Below, piece after piece: positions 1 through 9,613 of a stretch of DNA of 64,000 nt. Position 1 is the first letter of the stretch, and each line of letters starts with the position of its first letter. Origin of the DNA: Brevundimonas subvibrioides ATCC 15264 (GTDB lineage: Bacteria > Pseudomonadota > Alphaproteobacteria > Caulobacterales > Caulobacteraceae); contig NC_014375.1 of the NCBI RefSeq assembly GCF_000144605.1, positions 1,302,001 through 1,366,000 on the forward strand, read 5' to 3'. The notes beneath the pieces were generated by a model. It saw only the letters and a program-made list of their open reading frames with translations, had not been told where the DNA came from and searched no databases. Made by a program: the position numbers and the translations under genes.

Positions 1-697
1 GGCGCGACGCCTGCAGGTCGGCGTCCATCGTGTACTGGGCATAGCGCTGGCGATAGTCGGTGACGGTGTAGACCTCGCCGCCCTCGTGGACCCGCAGGTT
101 CTCGTTCGGCGTCGTGGTGCCGTAGATCCGGTTGCCGCGACCCTCGTAGATGTAGTCGCCGTAGAAGAAGATGAAATCCAGGTCCTCGGCCGCGATCTTG
201 CGGTGGGCGGTGTAGTAACCGCTCTCGAAGGCCTGGCAGCCGACGACGCCGAATTTGACCTGTGCCGTTGAGGCCCCGACCAGAGGCGTGGTCTTCGCCC
301 GGCCGACGCCGCTGCGCTCGCTGCCCGCCCTGAAGCGATAGAAATAGGGACGGGCGGGTTCCAGCCCCGCGACCTCGACATGGACCGCATGGCCCAGTTC
401 GGGCCGGGCGACCACCTCGCCGGTGCGGACGATGGTGCCGAAGCCGGCGTCGGCCGCGACCTCCCAGGTCACGGCCATGGGCTGGGACGGCATGCCGTGA
501 TCGGGCTCCAGGGGGCGCGGGCACAGCCGGGTCCAGATCACGAAGCCGTCGGGCAGGGGATCGCCCGCGGCGACGCCCAGCTGGAACGGGTTGGTTTCGA
601 ACACCGCCTGGGCCAGGGCCGGGCGACCGACGGCGAAGGCCGCTCCACCGAGACCGGCACTGGCCAGCAGGGAGCGTCGGGAAAGCAATAGCGACAT
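1..697 (-). CDS. phoD: Alkaline phosphatase D (PhoD family), N-terminal part
   Basis: This is the first 232 codons of a phosphodiesterase/phosphomonoesterase of the PhoD family; the rest lies beyond the left edge. The start at 697 gives a clear twin-arginine signal peptide (SRRSLL at residues 6-11, then a hydrophobic run ending ALAQA), so export should be by Tat. After it come the family's N-terminal fibronectin-like region (FQLGVAAGDPLPDGFVIWTRL) and the start of the metallophosphatase domain (FGVVGCQ, then FFYGDYIYEGRG, where the Asp is a metal ligand). PhoD enzymes release phosphate from diesters in the periplasm using Ca/Fe. I could not find a convincing Pho box in the divergent intergenic region. 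The family call is firm; the substrate is unknown. Confidence 0.9.
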   Translation of the reverse strand, partial: MSLLLSRRSLLASAGLGGAAFAVGRPALAQAVFETNPFQLGVAAGDPLPDGFVIWTRLCPRPLEPDHGMPSQPMAVTWEVAADAGFGTIVRTGEVVARPELGHAVHVEVAGLEPARPYFYRFRAGSERSGVGRAKTTPLVGASTAQVKFGVVGCQAFESGYYTAHRKIAAEDLDFIFFYGDYIYEGRGNRIYGTTTPNENLRVHEGGEVYTVTDYRQRYAQYTMDADLQASR

Positions 698-994
698 ATC
701 GGGCCTCACGGGATCGGATGACCTGACTATCGCCTGCCTGTGACGGTTCGTCGAAGGCGCGTCAGAAATAAGAGGGTTGTGTGCCCGGGCTTGACCGAGT
801 CATGTTCGACAGACGGCAGCGGGGGCTGCTTTGCCTTGGGAGGGGCCAATGAGAAACGACTGTTTTTCAATCGCTTTCGGTGTCGCGCCGATGCGATGCG
901 GTGGTTCCGCGTCCGCCTGAAGCTCGTCTTTCAAACCCACCACACCGCATCCCGCCTCAGCGCCGAGCGGGCTGAAAATCGTCAGGAGATTTCC
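698..994. other. Intergenic region, divergent phoD / PPC-like gene
   Basis: About 297 bp without a convincing gene. An open frame runs through it into the downstream gene from 740, but it has no ribosome-binding site and unnatural composition. The stretch should hold divergent promoters. I saw no clear Pho box, CtrA box or terminator. Confidence 0.5.
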
Positions 995-1447
995 ATGCGT
1001 AACGTGCTTTCCATCGTGGCCGTCATCGCCGCCCTCTCGGCCGCCGGCGCCGCCGCCGCCCAGGACCCGAGCGCCAATGCCGGCGGGGCCAGCCGCAAGA
1101 ACGCCGGCTTCACGCCCGATCCGATCACGGTCAACGTCTATTCCGGTGGTGGTATCGACGCATCCGATACCCTGGGAGGCTCCTGCGTCGGCATGATCGC
1201 CGGCGCGCCGGACTATGAGTTCACCTACACCGCTGGGTCGTTCCCGCTGAGCTTCCAGGTCCGGTCGCAGGGCGATACCAGCCTGATCATCAACGGCCCC
1301 GACGGCCGCTGGTACTGCGACGACGACACCAACGGCCTGAACCCCGAACTGACCTGGGGCCGTCCCGGCAGCGGATCCTACGACATCTGGGTCGGTGCCG
1401 TCGGCGATGCCGCGTCGGCGACCCTCTACATCACCGAGACGCCCTGA
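995..1447 (+). CDS. Secreted PPC-like (pre-peptidase C-terminal-like) protein, copy 1
   Basis: Predicted 150-residue exported protein. The start at 995 is preceded by AGGAG with good spacing and opens a classical Sec signal peptide ending in AAAAQ. The mature part has the pattern of a bacterial PPC beta-sandwich domain: DTSL, then GPDGRWYCDDDT, GLNP and GSYDIWVG near the end. Two cysteines (in GSCVGM and WYCDDD) are conserved in the next gene and may form a disulfide. PPC domains usually sit at the ends of secreted proteases; here the domain stands alone, so a role is not predictable. It forms a tandem pair with the gene 132 bp downstream, which has the same leader spacing. Confidence 0.75.
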   Translation: MRNVLSIVAVIAALSAAGAAAAQDPSANAGGASRKNAGFTPDPITVNVYSGGGIDASDTLGGSCVGMIAGAPDYEFTYTAGSFPLSFQVRSQGDTSLIINGPDGRWYCDDDTNGLNPELTWGRPGSGSYDIWVGAVGDAASATLYITETP

Positions 1448-1578
1448 TCCGGCCGCGGACCGTCCCCCGCCCCGGGCGGGTGACGGTTCAGGTCCGTCCG
1501 GTCCGCGCCGTCGCAACGTCGGCGCGGATCGACCGGGGTGGCTATGGCCGCATTCAACCAACAGGCAGGAGATCCCCT

Positions 1579-2010
1579 GTGAGCTACGTCACCGCCATCT
1601 GCGGAGTCGCGTTTGCGCTCTGCCTCGTCAGCCCGGCCGCCGCCCAGGAATATGTGGAACTGACCGGCGGCTTCGGTCCCGAGTCGCACAATGTCACGGC
1701 CTATGCCGGAGGGGATATCGACGGCTCATCCATCGCCACCACATGCGCCGGAATGGTGGGCGAGACGCCCCAGGTGACGCTGTCCTTCACCGCCTATGGC
1801 GGCCCGCTGGTCATCAGCGCCTATTCGGAGATGGACACCAGCCTGGTGGTCCAGGCCCCGAACGGTCGCTGGTACTGCAATGACGACACCGACGGGCTGA
1901 ACCCCCGGGTGAACTGGAACACGGCCCAGAGCGGCACCTACAGGATCCACGTGGGGGCCGTCGGCGATGCGGCCCAGGGCGTCCCGGTCGTCGTCGCCTT
2001 CATGGAATAG
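1579..2010 (+). CDS. Secreted PPC-like protein, copy 2
   Basis: A 143-residue paralogue of the preceding gene. I chose the GTG at 1579 because CAGGAGATC lies just upstream, almost identical to the leader of copy 1, and because it opens a signal peptide ending PAAAQ. Conserved features are TTCAGMVGE, DTSLVVQAPNGRWYCNDDT, GLNP and SGTYRIHVGAVGDAA. Both cysteines are kept. Identity to copy 1 is clear over the mature domain, so this is a local duplication. The stop lies three bases from the convergent purL stop. Function unknown; probably a periplasmic or outer-surface beta-sandwich protein. Confidence 0.72.
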   Translation: MSYVTAICGVAFALCLVSPAAAQEYVELTGGFGPESHNVTAYAGGDIDGSSIATTCAGMVGETPQVTLSFTAYGGPLVISAYSEMDTSLVVQAPNGRWYCNDDTDGLNPRVNWNTAQSGTYRIHVGAVGDAAQGVPVVVAFME

Positions 2011-2013
2011 GGC

Positions 2014-4212
2014 CTAGCCCTCGATCCAGCCGGGCATCCACCCCTCGTGGATCTCGCGCAGGTGTTTCAGGGGAATGCTGAACAGGCCGGTCGAGGCGAA
2101 GGCGTCGCCCTTCGCATGCCCGACCACCGAGGCATGCAGCCCGGCCTCGCGCGCCGCCGCCAGGACCTCCTGCGGATTGGGGACCGCGACCAGATACCGG
2201 GCCTGGTCCTCTCCGAACAGGAAGACATGGGCGTGGGCCTCGCTGCTCGCGTCCAGCACCACGCCGGCGTCCGATGCCAGCGCCATGTCCGCCGCCGCCC
2301 CGATCAGGCCGCCGTCGGACAGGTCGTGGACGCAGGTCAGCCGCCCGGCCTCGATCTCGCCGCGGATGAAGTCGCCGGTGCGGCGCTCCAGCTTCAGGTC
2401 CACGGGCGGGGGCGCGCCGTCCTCGCGGCCCAGCACCTCGCGCAGGTACAGCGACGCGCCCAGCTCGCCGACCGTCTCGCCGATCAGCACCAGGGTGTCG
2501 CCCTCGGCCATCGTCGAGAATCCCGCCACGACGTCATAGTTCGGCAGCAGGCCGACCGCGCCCACGGTCGGCGTCGGCGGAATCGCGACGCCGTTGGTCT
2601 CGTTGTAGAGCGACACGTTTCCGCTCACGACCGGGAAGTCCAGGTCGCGGCAGGCCTCGGCCATGCCGTCGATGGCGCGCACGATCTGGCCCATGATCTC
2701 TGGCCGCTGCGGATTGCCGAAGTTCAGGTTGTCGGTGATGGCGATCGGACGCGAGCCGACGGCGGTCAGGTTGCGCCACGCTTCGGCGACGCACTGCTTG
2801 CCCCCTTCATAGGGGTCGTTCTGGACGTAGCGGGGCGTGCAGTCGGATGTGACCGCCAGACCCTTGTCGGCTCCGTGGACCCGGACCACGCCGGCATCGG
2901 CGCCGGTGGCCGAATCCTGCAGGGTGTCGGCCATGACGTGACGGTCGTACTGCTCCCAGATCCAGCGCTTGGACGCCATGTCGGGGCAGGCCAGCACCTT
3001 CAGCACCGCGTCTTCCCACACGGTCGGGGCCGGCACCTCTCCGGGTGACAGGCGGGGATGCAGGTCCGGCTGGACCCAGGGCCGGTCGTACAGCGGCGCG
3101 TCGTCGAACAGCGGGGCCAGCGGCACGTCGCAGACCACCTGACCATGGTGGTTCAGCACCAGACGGCCCGTCTCGGTCGTCATGCCGATGACGGCGGCGT
3201 CCAGACCCCATTTCTCGAAGATGCGGTAGCCGTCCTGCTCGCGGCCCGGCTTCAGCACCGCCAGCATCCGCTCCTGGCTTTCCGACAGCATCATCTCATA
3301 GGCCGACATGCCCTCTTCGCGCTGGGGCACCGCATCCATGTTGAGCTCGATGCCGACGCCGCCCTTGCCGGCCATCTCGACCGACGACGAGGTCAGGCCG
3401 GCCGCGCCCATGTCCTGGATGGCGGCCACGGCCCCCGAGGCCATCAGCTCCAGCGTCGCCTCGATCAGCAGCTTCTCGGCGAAGGGGTCGCCGACCTGCA
3501 CCGTGGGGCGCTTCGATTCCGACTCGTCGTCGAATTCGGTCGAGGACATGGTCGCGCCATGGATGCCGTCGCGGCCGGTCTTGGAGCCGAAATAGACCAC
3601 CGACATGTTCGGTCCCGGCGCGGCCGAGTAGAAGATGCTGTCGGACTTGGCCAGGCCCACGCACATGGCGTTGACCAGGATGTTGCCGTTGTATCCCTTG
3701 TGGAAATTGGTCTCCCCGGCCACCGTCGGCACGCCGACGCAGTTGCCGTAGCCGCCGATCCCGGACACCACGCCCTTGACCAGCCGCTTCGTCTTCTCGT
3801 GCCCGACATCGCCGAAACGCAGGGCGTTCAGCAGGGCCACCGGTCGCGCGCCCATGGTGAAGACGTCGCGCATGATCCCGCCCACGCCCGTCGCCGCGCC
3901 CTGATAGGGCTCGATGAAGGACGGGTGGTTATGGCTCTCCATCTTGAAGATGCAGGCGTCGCCGTCGTCGATGTCGATGACGCCGGCGTTCTCGCCCGGG
4001 CCGCAAATGACGCGGGGCCCGGTGGTCGGGAACTTGCCGAGGTGGATCTTGGACGACTTGTAGGAGCAGTGCTCGGACCACATCACCGAGAAGACGCCCA
4101 GCTCCAGCTGGTTCGGCTCGCGCCCCAGCCGGTCCAGGATCACCTGATACTCGTTGGGGGCCAGGCCGTATTCGACGGCGAGTTCGGCGGTGGTCTTTTG
4201 CGGGGCGCTCAT
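2014..4212 (-). CDS. purL: Phosphoribosylformylglycinamidine synthase subunit PurL
   Basis: The synthetase subunit of the three-part PurL/PurQ/PurS enzyme, which converts FGAR, glutamine and ATP to FGAM in de novo purine synthesis. The 732 residues match the short (PurS/PurQ-dependent) type, not the long fused type of gammaproteobacteria. Visible motifs are WSEHCSYK (about 45-52), ESHNHPS (92-98), GAATGVGG (105-112) and, later, IQDMGAAGL and HDLSDGGL, all typical of the AIR-synthase-like ATP fold. Its partners purQ and purS lie 1.2 kb and 7.6 kb away on the same strand, separated by unrelated genes. An upstream membrane-protein gene is on the same strand 49 bp away. Confidence 0.97.
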   Translation of the reverse strand: MSAPQKTTAELAVEYGLAPNEYQVILDRLGREPNQLELGVFSVMWSEHCSYKSSKIHLGKFPTTGPRVICGPGENAGVIDIDDGDACIFKMESHNHPSFIEPYQGAATGVGGIMRDVFTMGARPVALLNALRFGDVGHEKTKRLVKGVVSGIGGYGNCVGVPTVAGETNFHKGYNGNILVNAMCVGLAKSDSIFYSAAPGPNMSVVYFGSKTGRDGIHGATMSSTEFDDESESKRPTVQVGDPFAEKLLIEATLELMASGAVAAIQDMGAAGLTSSSVEMAGKGGVGIELNMDAVPQREEGMSAYEMMLSESQERMLAVLKPGREQDGYRIFEKWGLDAAVIGMTTETGRLVLNHHGQVVCDVPLAPLFDDAPLYDRPWVQPDLHPRLSPGEVPAPTVWEDAVLKVLACPDMASKRWIWEQYDRHVMADTLQDSATGADAGVVRVHGADKGLAVTSDCTPRYVQNDPYEGGKQCVAEAWRNLTAVGSRPIAITDNLNFGNPQRPEIMGQIVRAIDGMAEACRDLDFPVVSGNVSLYNETNGVAIPPTPTVGAVGLLPNYDVVAGFSTMAEGDTLVLIGETVGELGASLYLREVLGREDGAPPPVDLKLERRTGDFIRGEIEAGRLTCVHDLSDGGLIGAAADMALASDAGVVLDASSEAHAHVFLFGEDQARYLVAVPNPQEVLAAAREAGLHASVVGHAKGDAFASTGLFSIPLKHLREIHEGWMPGWIEG

Positions 4213-4261
4213 GGGCCGCGCTTCTAGCCGTGATCGGCCGGACTGTCAGCCCGCCCCCGGA

Positions 4262-5071
4262 TCAGGCGGCTACGGTTTCTCGCGCGATGTCCCGCCGCAG
4301 GCCCAGCGTGATCCACAGCGCGGCACCCAGCACGATCAGCGAGAACGCCAGGGCACCGAACGCCAAGGTCACATTGCCCTTCTCCTGCTCGGCCGCGAAC
4401 ACGCCGAGCAGGCCCCAGGCGACCGGCAGGGGGTAGGCCAGCAGGCGCGTCGCCCAGGTCACGAACAGAGCGAAGGCGGCGACGGCCACCACGGCGATCA
4501 GCGCCCAGACGGTCGGGGCCAGGGTCGCGGGCAGGTCGCCATTGCCGGTGGCGACGGTCAGCAGATTGACCGGCGAGGCGATCGTCAGCCAGCCGGCCAG
4601 GGCGCCCAGCGGCCAGGCCACCAGCCAGCGGTCGCGGTCCCAGCGCGGCAGGCTTCGAATCAGCCGCGCATTGGTCAGGAGGGGGATGATCAGCACGCTC
4701 AGCGCCCCGAAGATCAGGACGATGGTCGCCAGCTCCGCGTCGACCGCGGCCGCCAGGATCCAGCCGCCGATCGCGAACAGGGCCAGGATCGAGGGCCAGC
4801 CGAACCGGTTGATCATGTCGCTCTCGCCCGTCTGGGGCAGGACCTGACGGATCGCATAGGCGATCAGCCCCAGATAGATGGGTCCCCAGATGGCGAAGGC
4901 CCAACCCACGACCCGCAGCGTCGCGTCGCTGTCGGCCGAGAACTCGGCCGGGCTCTGGCCGATGTTGCCGAACTGCTGGAGCTGGCCCGCGATCACGGCA
5001 AAGGCGGTCGCGCCGAGGACGATCAGGCGGCGGGTCTTCTGGGCGGGCGTGGCCCGGACGATGGAGGACAT
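4262..5071 (-). CDS. TspO-like tryptophan-rich polytopic membrane protein
   Basis: A 269-residue integral membrane protein with about eight hydrophobic helices. The segment VVGWAFAIWGPIYLGLIAYAIRQ resembles the second helix of tryptophan-rich sensory (TspO/MBR-like) proteins; the whole protein is longer than TspO (about 160 residues) and matches the larger bacterial branch of that group. Members are thought to bind tetrapyrroles or hydrophobic ligands, but the function of the long branch is not settled. The ribosome-binding site is weak. It lies between purQ and purL on the same strand and could be co-transcribed with purL. Family call moderately sure; function unknown. Confidence 0.7.
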   Translation of the reverse strand: MSSIVRATPAQKTRRLIVLGATAFAVIAGQLQQFGNIGQSPAEFSADSDATLRVVGWAFAIWGPIYLGLIAYAIRQVLPQTGESDMINRFGWPSILALFAIGGWILAAAVDAELATIVLIFGALSVLIIPLLTNARLIRSLPRWDRDRWLVAWPLGALAGWLTIASPVNLLTVATGNGDLPATLAPTVWALIAVVAVAAFALFVTWATRLLAYPLPVAWGLLGVFAAEQEKGNVTLAFGALAFSLIVLGAALWITLGLRRDIARETVAA

Positions 5072-5216
5072 GAGCGGTCTCTGACAGGTCGCTGAAGTCC
5101 AGCTTCAGCATTGCAGCCGACAGTACGCGCGGACGGCGGGATCGTTCACCGGAAATCGTCGCGGCGGAACCGCGCGGCCCGGCCCCTGTTCTTCTGGTTC
5201 AACCCAGGAGACGACC

Positions 5217-5435
5217 ATGGCCGACGAAGCCAAGACCCCGACCGAAACCCCCCACTTCGAGACCAGCGACGTCGAGGCCAATCTGGCCATGGAACAGGGC
5301 CTGGGCGTCGGCGCGCGCGAACTGGCCGCCCAGCGCGATCCCGGCGGCATCGTCACGCCGGACGAGGATGAGGGCGAGGGCGACGAAGACCCCATCGACC
5401 GCGACACGGCGGTCCAGGGGGATCCCTCGATCTAG
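5217..5435 (+). CDS. Small acidic hypothetical protein (72 aa)
   Basis: A short, soluble, strongly acidic protein beginning [14 protein letters not shown], with a Glu/Asp-rich C-terminal half ([11 protein letters not shown]). A good ribosome-binding site (CCAGGAG, 6-7 bases before ATG) supports the start. There is no signal peptide or membrane helix, and composition suggests intrinsic disorder. It is convergent with purQ, and its stop shares the four bases CTAG with the purQ stop. I do not recognise a family. Confidence 0.65.
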   Translation: MADEAKTPTETPHFETSDVEANLAMEQGLGVGARELAAQRDPGGIVTPDEDEGEGDEDPIDRDTAVQGDPSI

Positions 5436-6094
5436 GCGGCCGCGTAGATCGAGCGGAACAGGACCGCGCCGTCGGCCGAGCCCAGTTCGGCCTCGAAGGC
5501 GCGGTCCGGGTGGGGCATCATGCCCAGCACATTGCCCCGCGCGTTCTGCAGGCCGGCGATGTCGCCGACCGAGCCGTTCGGATTGTCCACATAGCGGAAC
5601 ACGACCTGACCCTCGCCCTCGATCCGGGCGAGGGTTTCGGCGTCGGCGAAGTAGTTTCCGTCGCCATTGCCCTGGGTCATGACCACCTCGCGCTGGCCCT
5701 GATAGCCGGCGGTGAACCGGGTCTGGCCGTTGGCGACTTCCAGGCTGATCGGCTTGCAGACGTATTTCAGCCCGGCGTTCTTCAGCAGGGCGCCCGGCAG
5801 CATGCCGGCCTCGCACAGGATCTGGAAGCCGTTGCAGATGCCCAGCACGGCCACGCCGTCGTCCGCCGCCTTCTTGACCGCCTGCATCACCGGCGACTGG
5901 GCCGCCATGGCCCCGCAGCGCAGATAGTCGCCGTAGGAGAAACCGCCCGGCAGCACGATCAGGTCCAGCCCGTCGGGCAGGGTCGTCTCCTGGTGCCAGA
6001 CCATCTCGACCCGCTCGTGGGTCGAGCGTTCGATCGCGACCTTGCAGTCACGATCACAGTTGGACCCCGGAAAGACGATGACGGCTGCGCTCAT
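5432..6094 (-). CDS. purQ: Phosphoribosylformylglycinamidine synthase subunit PurQ
   Basis: The class I glutamine amidotransferase subunit that feeds ammonia to PurL. The 220-residue length is normal. The catalytic cysteine is C87 in LGICNGFQ, and the catalytic His and Glu are in PHPDRAFE near residue 194-201; the early [12 protein letters not shown] is the usual N-terminus. It is on the same strand as purL and purS but separated from both, so co-expression from one short operon is unlikely. The stop overlaps that of the convergent small acidic gene. Confidence 0.97.
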   Translation of the reverse strand: MSAAVIVFPGSNCDRDCKVAIERSTHERVEMVWHQETTLPDGLDLIVLPGGFSYGDYLRCGAMAAQSPVMQAVKKAADDGVAVLGICNGFQILCEAGMLPGALLKNAGLKYVCKPISLEVANGQTRFTAGYQGQREVVMTQGNGDGNYFADAETLARIEGEGQVVFRYVDNPNGSVGDIAGLQNARGNVLGMMPHPDRAFEAELGSADGAVLFRSIYAAA

Positions 6095-6198
6095 GCGGCG
6101 GGCGTCTAGCAGGGTTCGCGCCGGATGTCAGGACCCACCTGCGCCGCCTGGCCGCCTGCGCACCACCCTGCGCCAGGGCGATCCGCTGAAGAGTGGAC

Positions 6199-6218
6199 GC
6201 CCGCGAGCGCTCGCGGGC
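6199..6218. repeat. Perfect 20-bp palindrome downstream of the MFS gene
   Basis: The 10-base half GCCCGCGAGC is followed immediately by its exact reverse complement, with no loop. It lies between the stop of the MFS gene (6229) and the start of purQ (6094). There is no T-run, so it is a poor intrinsic terminator. A protein-binding site or a relic of a palindromic repeat is as likely. Confidence 0.6.
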
Positions 6219-6228
6219 CGTCTGTCGC

Positions 6229-7446
6229 TCATGCCGCGGGGTTGCGTCGCGCGTCCCACATCGCCCAGGCCCAGATCAGCAGGCCGCCAAAGGCCAGAGC
6301 CGCCCCGACCAGGCCGGTGGAGGGCAGACCGAACCCGGCCAGGAGGGCCAGGCCGCTCAGGAAGGGACCGAGGGCATTGGCCGTGTTGAAGGCCGAATGG
6401 TTCAGCGCCGCCGCCAGGGTCTGGGCGTCGCCGGCCACGTCCATCAGCCGGGTCTGCAGCAGCGGCCCCAGGCCCATGCCGGTGCCGATCAGGACGATCA
6501 CCGCCAGCACCGCCCACAGGTGCGGAGCGGCGAAGAAGTAGCCGATCAGGGCGAAGACGCTCCACACCAGCATCACGGCCCCGGCCTTCATGCCGAACCG
6601 GTCCGCCGCCCAGCCGCCGATCAGGTTGCCCGCCAGCATGCCGCAACCGAACACGGCGAAGACCCAGGGGATCAATGCCGGCCCCACGCCCGTGACCTCG
6701 GTCAGGGTCGAGGCCAGATAGGCATAGACCGCGAACATGCCGCCGAAGCCGATCGCGCCGATGCCGAGCGTCAACCAGACCTGTCGGCGCTTCAGGGCCC
6801 CCAGTTCCCGCATCGGGCTGGCGTCGGCCAGGGCTGGATCACGCGGGGCGAACAGGGCGACCAGGGCCATGGTCACGAGGGCCAGGACGGAGACGATGGC
6901 GAAGGTCCAGCGCCAGCCGAAACTGTGGCTGATGGCGGTGGCCACGGGCACGCCGATGACCGTCGCCACCGTCAGCCCCAGCAGGATCGAGGACACGGCC
7001 CGGGTCCGCCAGGCCAGGGGCACGATCGACGCGGCGACCAGGGCCGCCACGCCGAAATAGGCCCCGTGCGGCAGGCCGCTCAGAAAGCGGAACGCCAGCA
7101 TCCACTGGAAGTTCGGCGACAGGGCGCTGAGGCCATTGCCGATGGCGAACAGGGCCATGAAGCCGATCAGCAGCTTCCAGCGCGCGACCCGCGCGCCCAG
7201 GACGGCCAGAACCGGCGCGCCGATGACGACGCCCAGGGCATAGGCGCTGATCGCATGGCCGGCGGTCGGGGTATCGACGCCCAGGTCCGTAGCGAAGTCC
7301 GGCAGCACGCTCATGGCCGCGAACTCCGTCACCCCGATGGCGAACCCGCCCATGGCCAGGGCCAGCAGAACGAGCGGGACGGCCTTGGGCGCGCGGATCG
7401 TCAGCGCGGGCGGTGGCCCGGCGTTGCAGGTCGTATCGGTCGGCAT
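6229..7446 (-). CDS. MFS transporter, AraJ/DHA1-type exporter
   Basis: A 405-residue major facilitator with twelve hydrophobic segments. Features are the N-terminal FAIGVTEFAAMSVLPDF of DHA1 sugar-efflux/drug-efflux (AraJ, YdhP-like) members, FRFLSGLPHGAYFGVAAL in helix 4-5, and GWRWTFAIVSVLAL in the middle. This subgroup usually exports small molecules such as arabinose-like sugars, purine ribonucleosides or drugs. I took the ATG at 7446 (MPTDTT) instead of an upstream TTG, which would add only 12 residues. Substrate unknown. It is monocistronic between purQ and the chemoreceptor. Confidence 0.85.
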   Translation of the reverse strand: MPTDTTCNAGPPPALTIRAPKAVPLVLLALAMGGFAIGVTEFAAMSVLPDFATDLGVDTPTAGHAISAYALGVVIGAPVLAVLGARVARWKLLIGFMALFAIGNGLSALSPNFQWMLAFRFLSGLPHGAYFGVAALVAASIVPLAWRTRAVSSILLGLTVATVIGVPVATAISHSFGWRWTFAIVSVLALVTMALVALFAPRDPALADASPMRELGALKRRQVWLTLGIGAIGFGGMFAVYAYLASTLTEVTGVGPALIPWVFAVFGCGMLAGNLIGGWAADRFGMKAGAVMLVWSVFALIGYFFAAPHLWAVLAVIVLIGTGMGLGPLLQTRLMDVAGDAQTLAAALNHSAFNTANALGPFLSGLALLAGFGLPSTGLVGAALAFGGLLIWAWAMWDARRNPAA

Positions 7447-7553
7447 GGGGATCTCGAAGGGCAGAGAATTGCTGCACTGCAAGATAGGTTATCGCCGGTT
7501 ACCTTCAACCGTAACGTCCCCGGTGCTCGATCACGCTTTGCTAACGGGACTCG

Positions 7554-9425
7554 TCAGGCGGCAACCTGCGGCATCGATGAACGCAGGCGATTGGACCGCT
7601 GGCCGCCACGGTCCGACAGGCGGAACCGACCGACCGAGCGGCTCAGGGTTTCGGTCTCCTGGGCCAGGGCGTGGCTGGCGGCCGTGGTTTCCTCGACCAT
7701 GGCGGCGTTCTGCTGGGTGACCTGATCCATCTGGCCGATGGCGGTGTTGACCTCGCGCAGGGCGGTGGACTGTTCGGCGCTGGCGGCGGCCATCTCCGTG
7801 ATCAGGGCCCCCACGTCGGCCACGCGGCGGGCGATCCGGTCCAGGGTCGAGCCGGCCTCGCGCACGCGATCGACGCCCAGGGTGACCTGACGGCCGGAGT
7901 CGGAGATCAGGGTGTTGATCTCCTTGGCCGCCTCGGCCGAGCGCTGGGCCAGGGCCCGGACCTCGGACGCGACCACGGCGAACCCGCGGCCGGCGTCACC
8001 CGCGCGCGCCGCCTCCACCCCCGCGTTCAGCGCCAGCAGATTGGTCTGGAAGGCGATCTCGTCGATCACGCTGATGATCTGGCTCATCTGGTTCGACGCC
8101 GCATGGATGGCGTCCATGGCCGAGACCGCCTCGCCGACCACACGGCCGCTGGTTTCAGTCTCCTTGCGGGTCTCGCCCACGGCATCGGCGGCGGCCCTGG
8201 CCCCTTCGGCCGACCGGTGCACGGTCGCGGTGATCTCTTCCAGGGCGGCGGCCGTCTCTTCCAGGCTGGCCGCCTGCTGCTCGGTGCGGCGCGACAGGTC
8301 GTCCGCGGCCTGGGCCACCTCTCCGGCGCCCGTACGGATCGCCACCGCATTGGCGTCGACCGACGCCAGGGTCTGCTCGAGGCCCTGCAGGGCCGCGTTG
8401 AAATCGTCCCTCAGTTTTTCGTAGCCGTGGGGGAAGGCTTCGGTGATGCGGTGGGTCAGGTCGCCCCGCATCAGATGATCCATCCCCTCGGCCATGGCGT
8501 TGACCACCAGGGCCTGCTGGCGCGCGGCGGCCTGCTGGGCCTCCTCGGTCCGTTGTCGCTGCTCCTCCCGCGCCGCAGCCTCGGCCCTGTCGCGCTCGGC
8601 CGACTCGGCGCGTGCATGGTCCTGCTGCCGGGCCTCCTTCAGCGCCCGTTCGACGATCAGGGCCTGCAGGGCCACGACCGAACGGCCGACCGCGCCCAGT
8701 TCGTCGGCCCGGTCCGCGCTGGTCAGGACCACGTCGGTCCGGCCCTCGGCGAGGGCGGCCATCTCGTCATCCAGGACGCCGATGGGGGCCGTGACCGCGC
8801 GGACCGAGACCCGCATCATGACCAGGCTCATCACGACGCCCAGAAGGATGACCCCCGCCATGACGACCATCCCGGCCACGGCCAGGAAATCGGCGCGGGC
8901 CTTGCTGGCCGCGAGGGCGCCCTCGATCCGCTCCGACACCGCGGCCATCCGGCCTTCCAGTTCGGTGAAGACGGCGGTGAAACCCGGCAGGGCCGCCTCG
9001 GCCGCCGCCCCGTCGCGCCCGGCGAGATCGACGAGGGCGTGCGCTGCCACGATGTATTGCTCGAGGGGCGCATCGACCGTGTGCAGTGCCTCGACCATGT
9101 CGGGATCGACGGCCGTTTCCTGGTTGCGCCTGATGGCCGCGCGGAAGGTCTCGGAGTGCTCGTCGAGAACCGTCTGGATGGCCGGCATCTGATCCTGCCG
9201 GCCCTGCTGGGCCGCCAGAAGGGCCGCCAGCACGTCGCTGCGCAGCGCGTCGTGCATCATGTCGGCTTCCATATGGCTGCGCATGATCGATGCGCCGGCC
9301 GCGGAGTCCTCCATGGCCTGGCTCAGGGCCCCGGCCACCAACAGGCCTGCAACGGGGCCGAGGGTGCACAGCATCGCCATGAACAGTCCGGCAAAACGGA
9401 CCTTGGATCGGATCGTCAAAAGCAT
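7554..9425 (-). CDS. Methyl-accepting chemotaxis protein
   Basis: A 623-residue transmembrane chemoreceptor. TM1 is at about 10-35, a helical periplasmic sensor domain of roughly 145 residues follows, TM2 is near 180-205, then HAMP, a long coiled coil and the signalling domain. The hairpin tip is intact: [23 protein letters not shown] followed by [16 protein letters not shown]. The periplasmic part resembles four-helix-bundle MCP sensors, but its ligand cannot be read. The C-terminus ends in Ala-Ala, as in Caulobacter receptors that are degraded by ClpXP. GGGAG precedes the ATG. No che genes are nearby, so it is an orphan receptor. Confidence 0.93.
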   Translation of the reverse strand: MLLTIRSKVRFAGLFMAMLCTLGPVAGLLVAGALSQAMEDSAAGASIMRSHMEADMMHDALRSDVLAALLAAQQGRQDQMPAIQTVLDEHSETFRAAIRRNQETAVDPDMVEALHTVDAPLEQYIVAAHALVDLAGRDGAAAEAALPGFTAVFTELEGRMAAVSERIEGALAASKARADFLAVAGMVVMAGVILLGVVMSLVMMRVSVRAVTAPIGVLDDEMAALAEGRTDVVLTSADRADELGAVGRSVVALQALIVERALKEARQQDHARAESAERDRAEAAAREEQRQRTEEAQQAAARQQALVVNAMAEGMDHLMRGDLTHRITEAFPHGYEKLRDDFNAALQGLEQTLASVDANAVAIRTGAGEVAQAADDLSRRTEQQAASLEETAAALEEITATVHRSAEGARAAADAVGETRKETETSGRVVGEAVSAMDAIHAASNQMSQIISVIDEIAFQTNLLALNAGVEAARAGDAGRGFAVVASEVRALAQRSAEAAKEINTLISDSGRQVTLGVDRVREAGSTLDRIARRVADVGALITEMAAASAEQSTALREVNTAIGQMDQVTQQNAAMVEETTAASHALAQETETLSRSVGRFRLSDRGGQRSNRLRSSMPQVAA

Positions 9426-9613
9426 CTTTGGCTCCCGGTTCAGCTGTCATCATGGCAATCCAGTGTTAACAACAATATCAAGTCTCTAGTACGTGGTAAT
9501 ACCTATGATATAGGGGTGTTGTTATTGATGGGCTGTTCAGACCTGCTGTCGACAATGGGAACGCTTCACGAGGGCGCGGAGCGATGCCGCGACGGGCGGC
9601 AGTAGAGGCTGAC
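9426..9613. promoter_or_regulatory. AT-rich divergent intergenic region with two overlapping inverted repeats
   Basis: A locally AT-rich 188-bp gap between the divergent chemoreceptor and porin genes. It contains GGTA-A-TACC (9495-9503) overlapping CCTAT-GAT-ATAGG (9502-9514). Such nested palindromes are typical operator-like sites, here possibly controlling the porin, the receptor or both. No regulator gene is adjacent. Confidence 0.45.

Noticed and set aside
698..994. Pho box upstream of phoD
   Set aside because: TGTGAC and TGAC-like words are present but not as a spaced direct repeat.
7671..9605. Long plus-strand open frame antisense to the chemoreceptor gene
   Set aside because: Composition is Gly/His/Arg-rich without domains; it is a shadow produced by the high GC third positions of the real gene.
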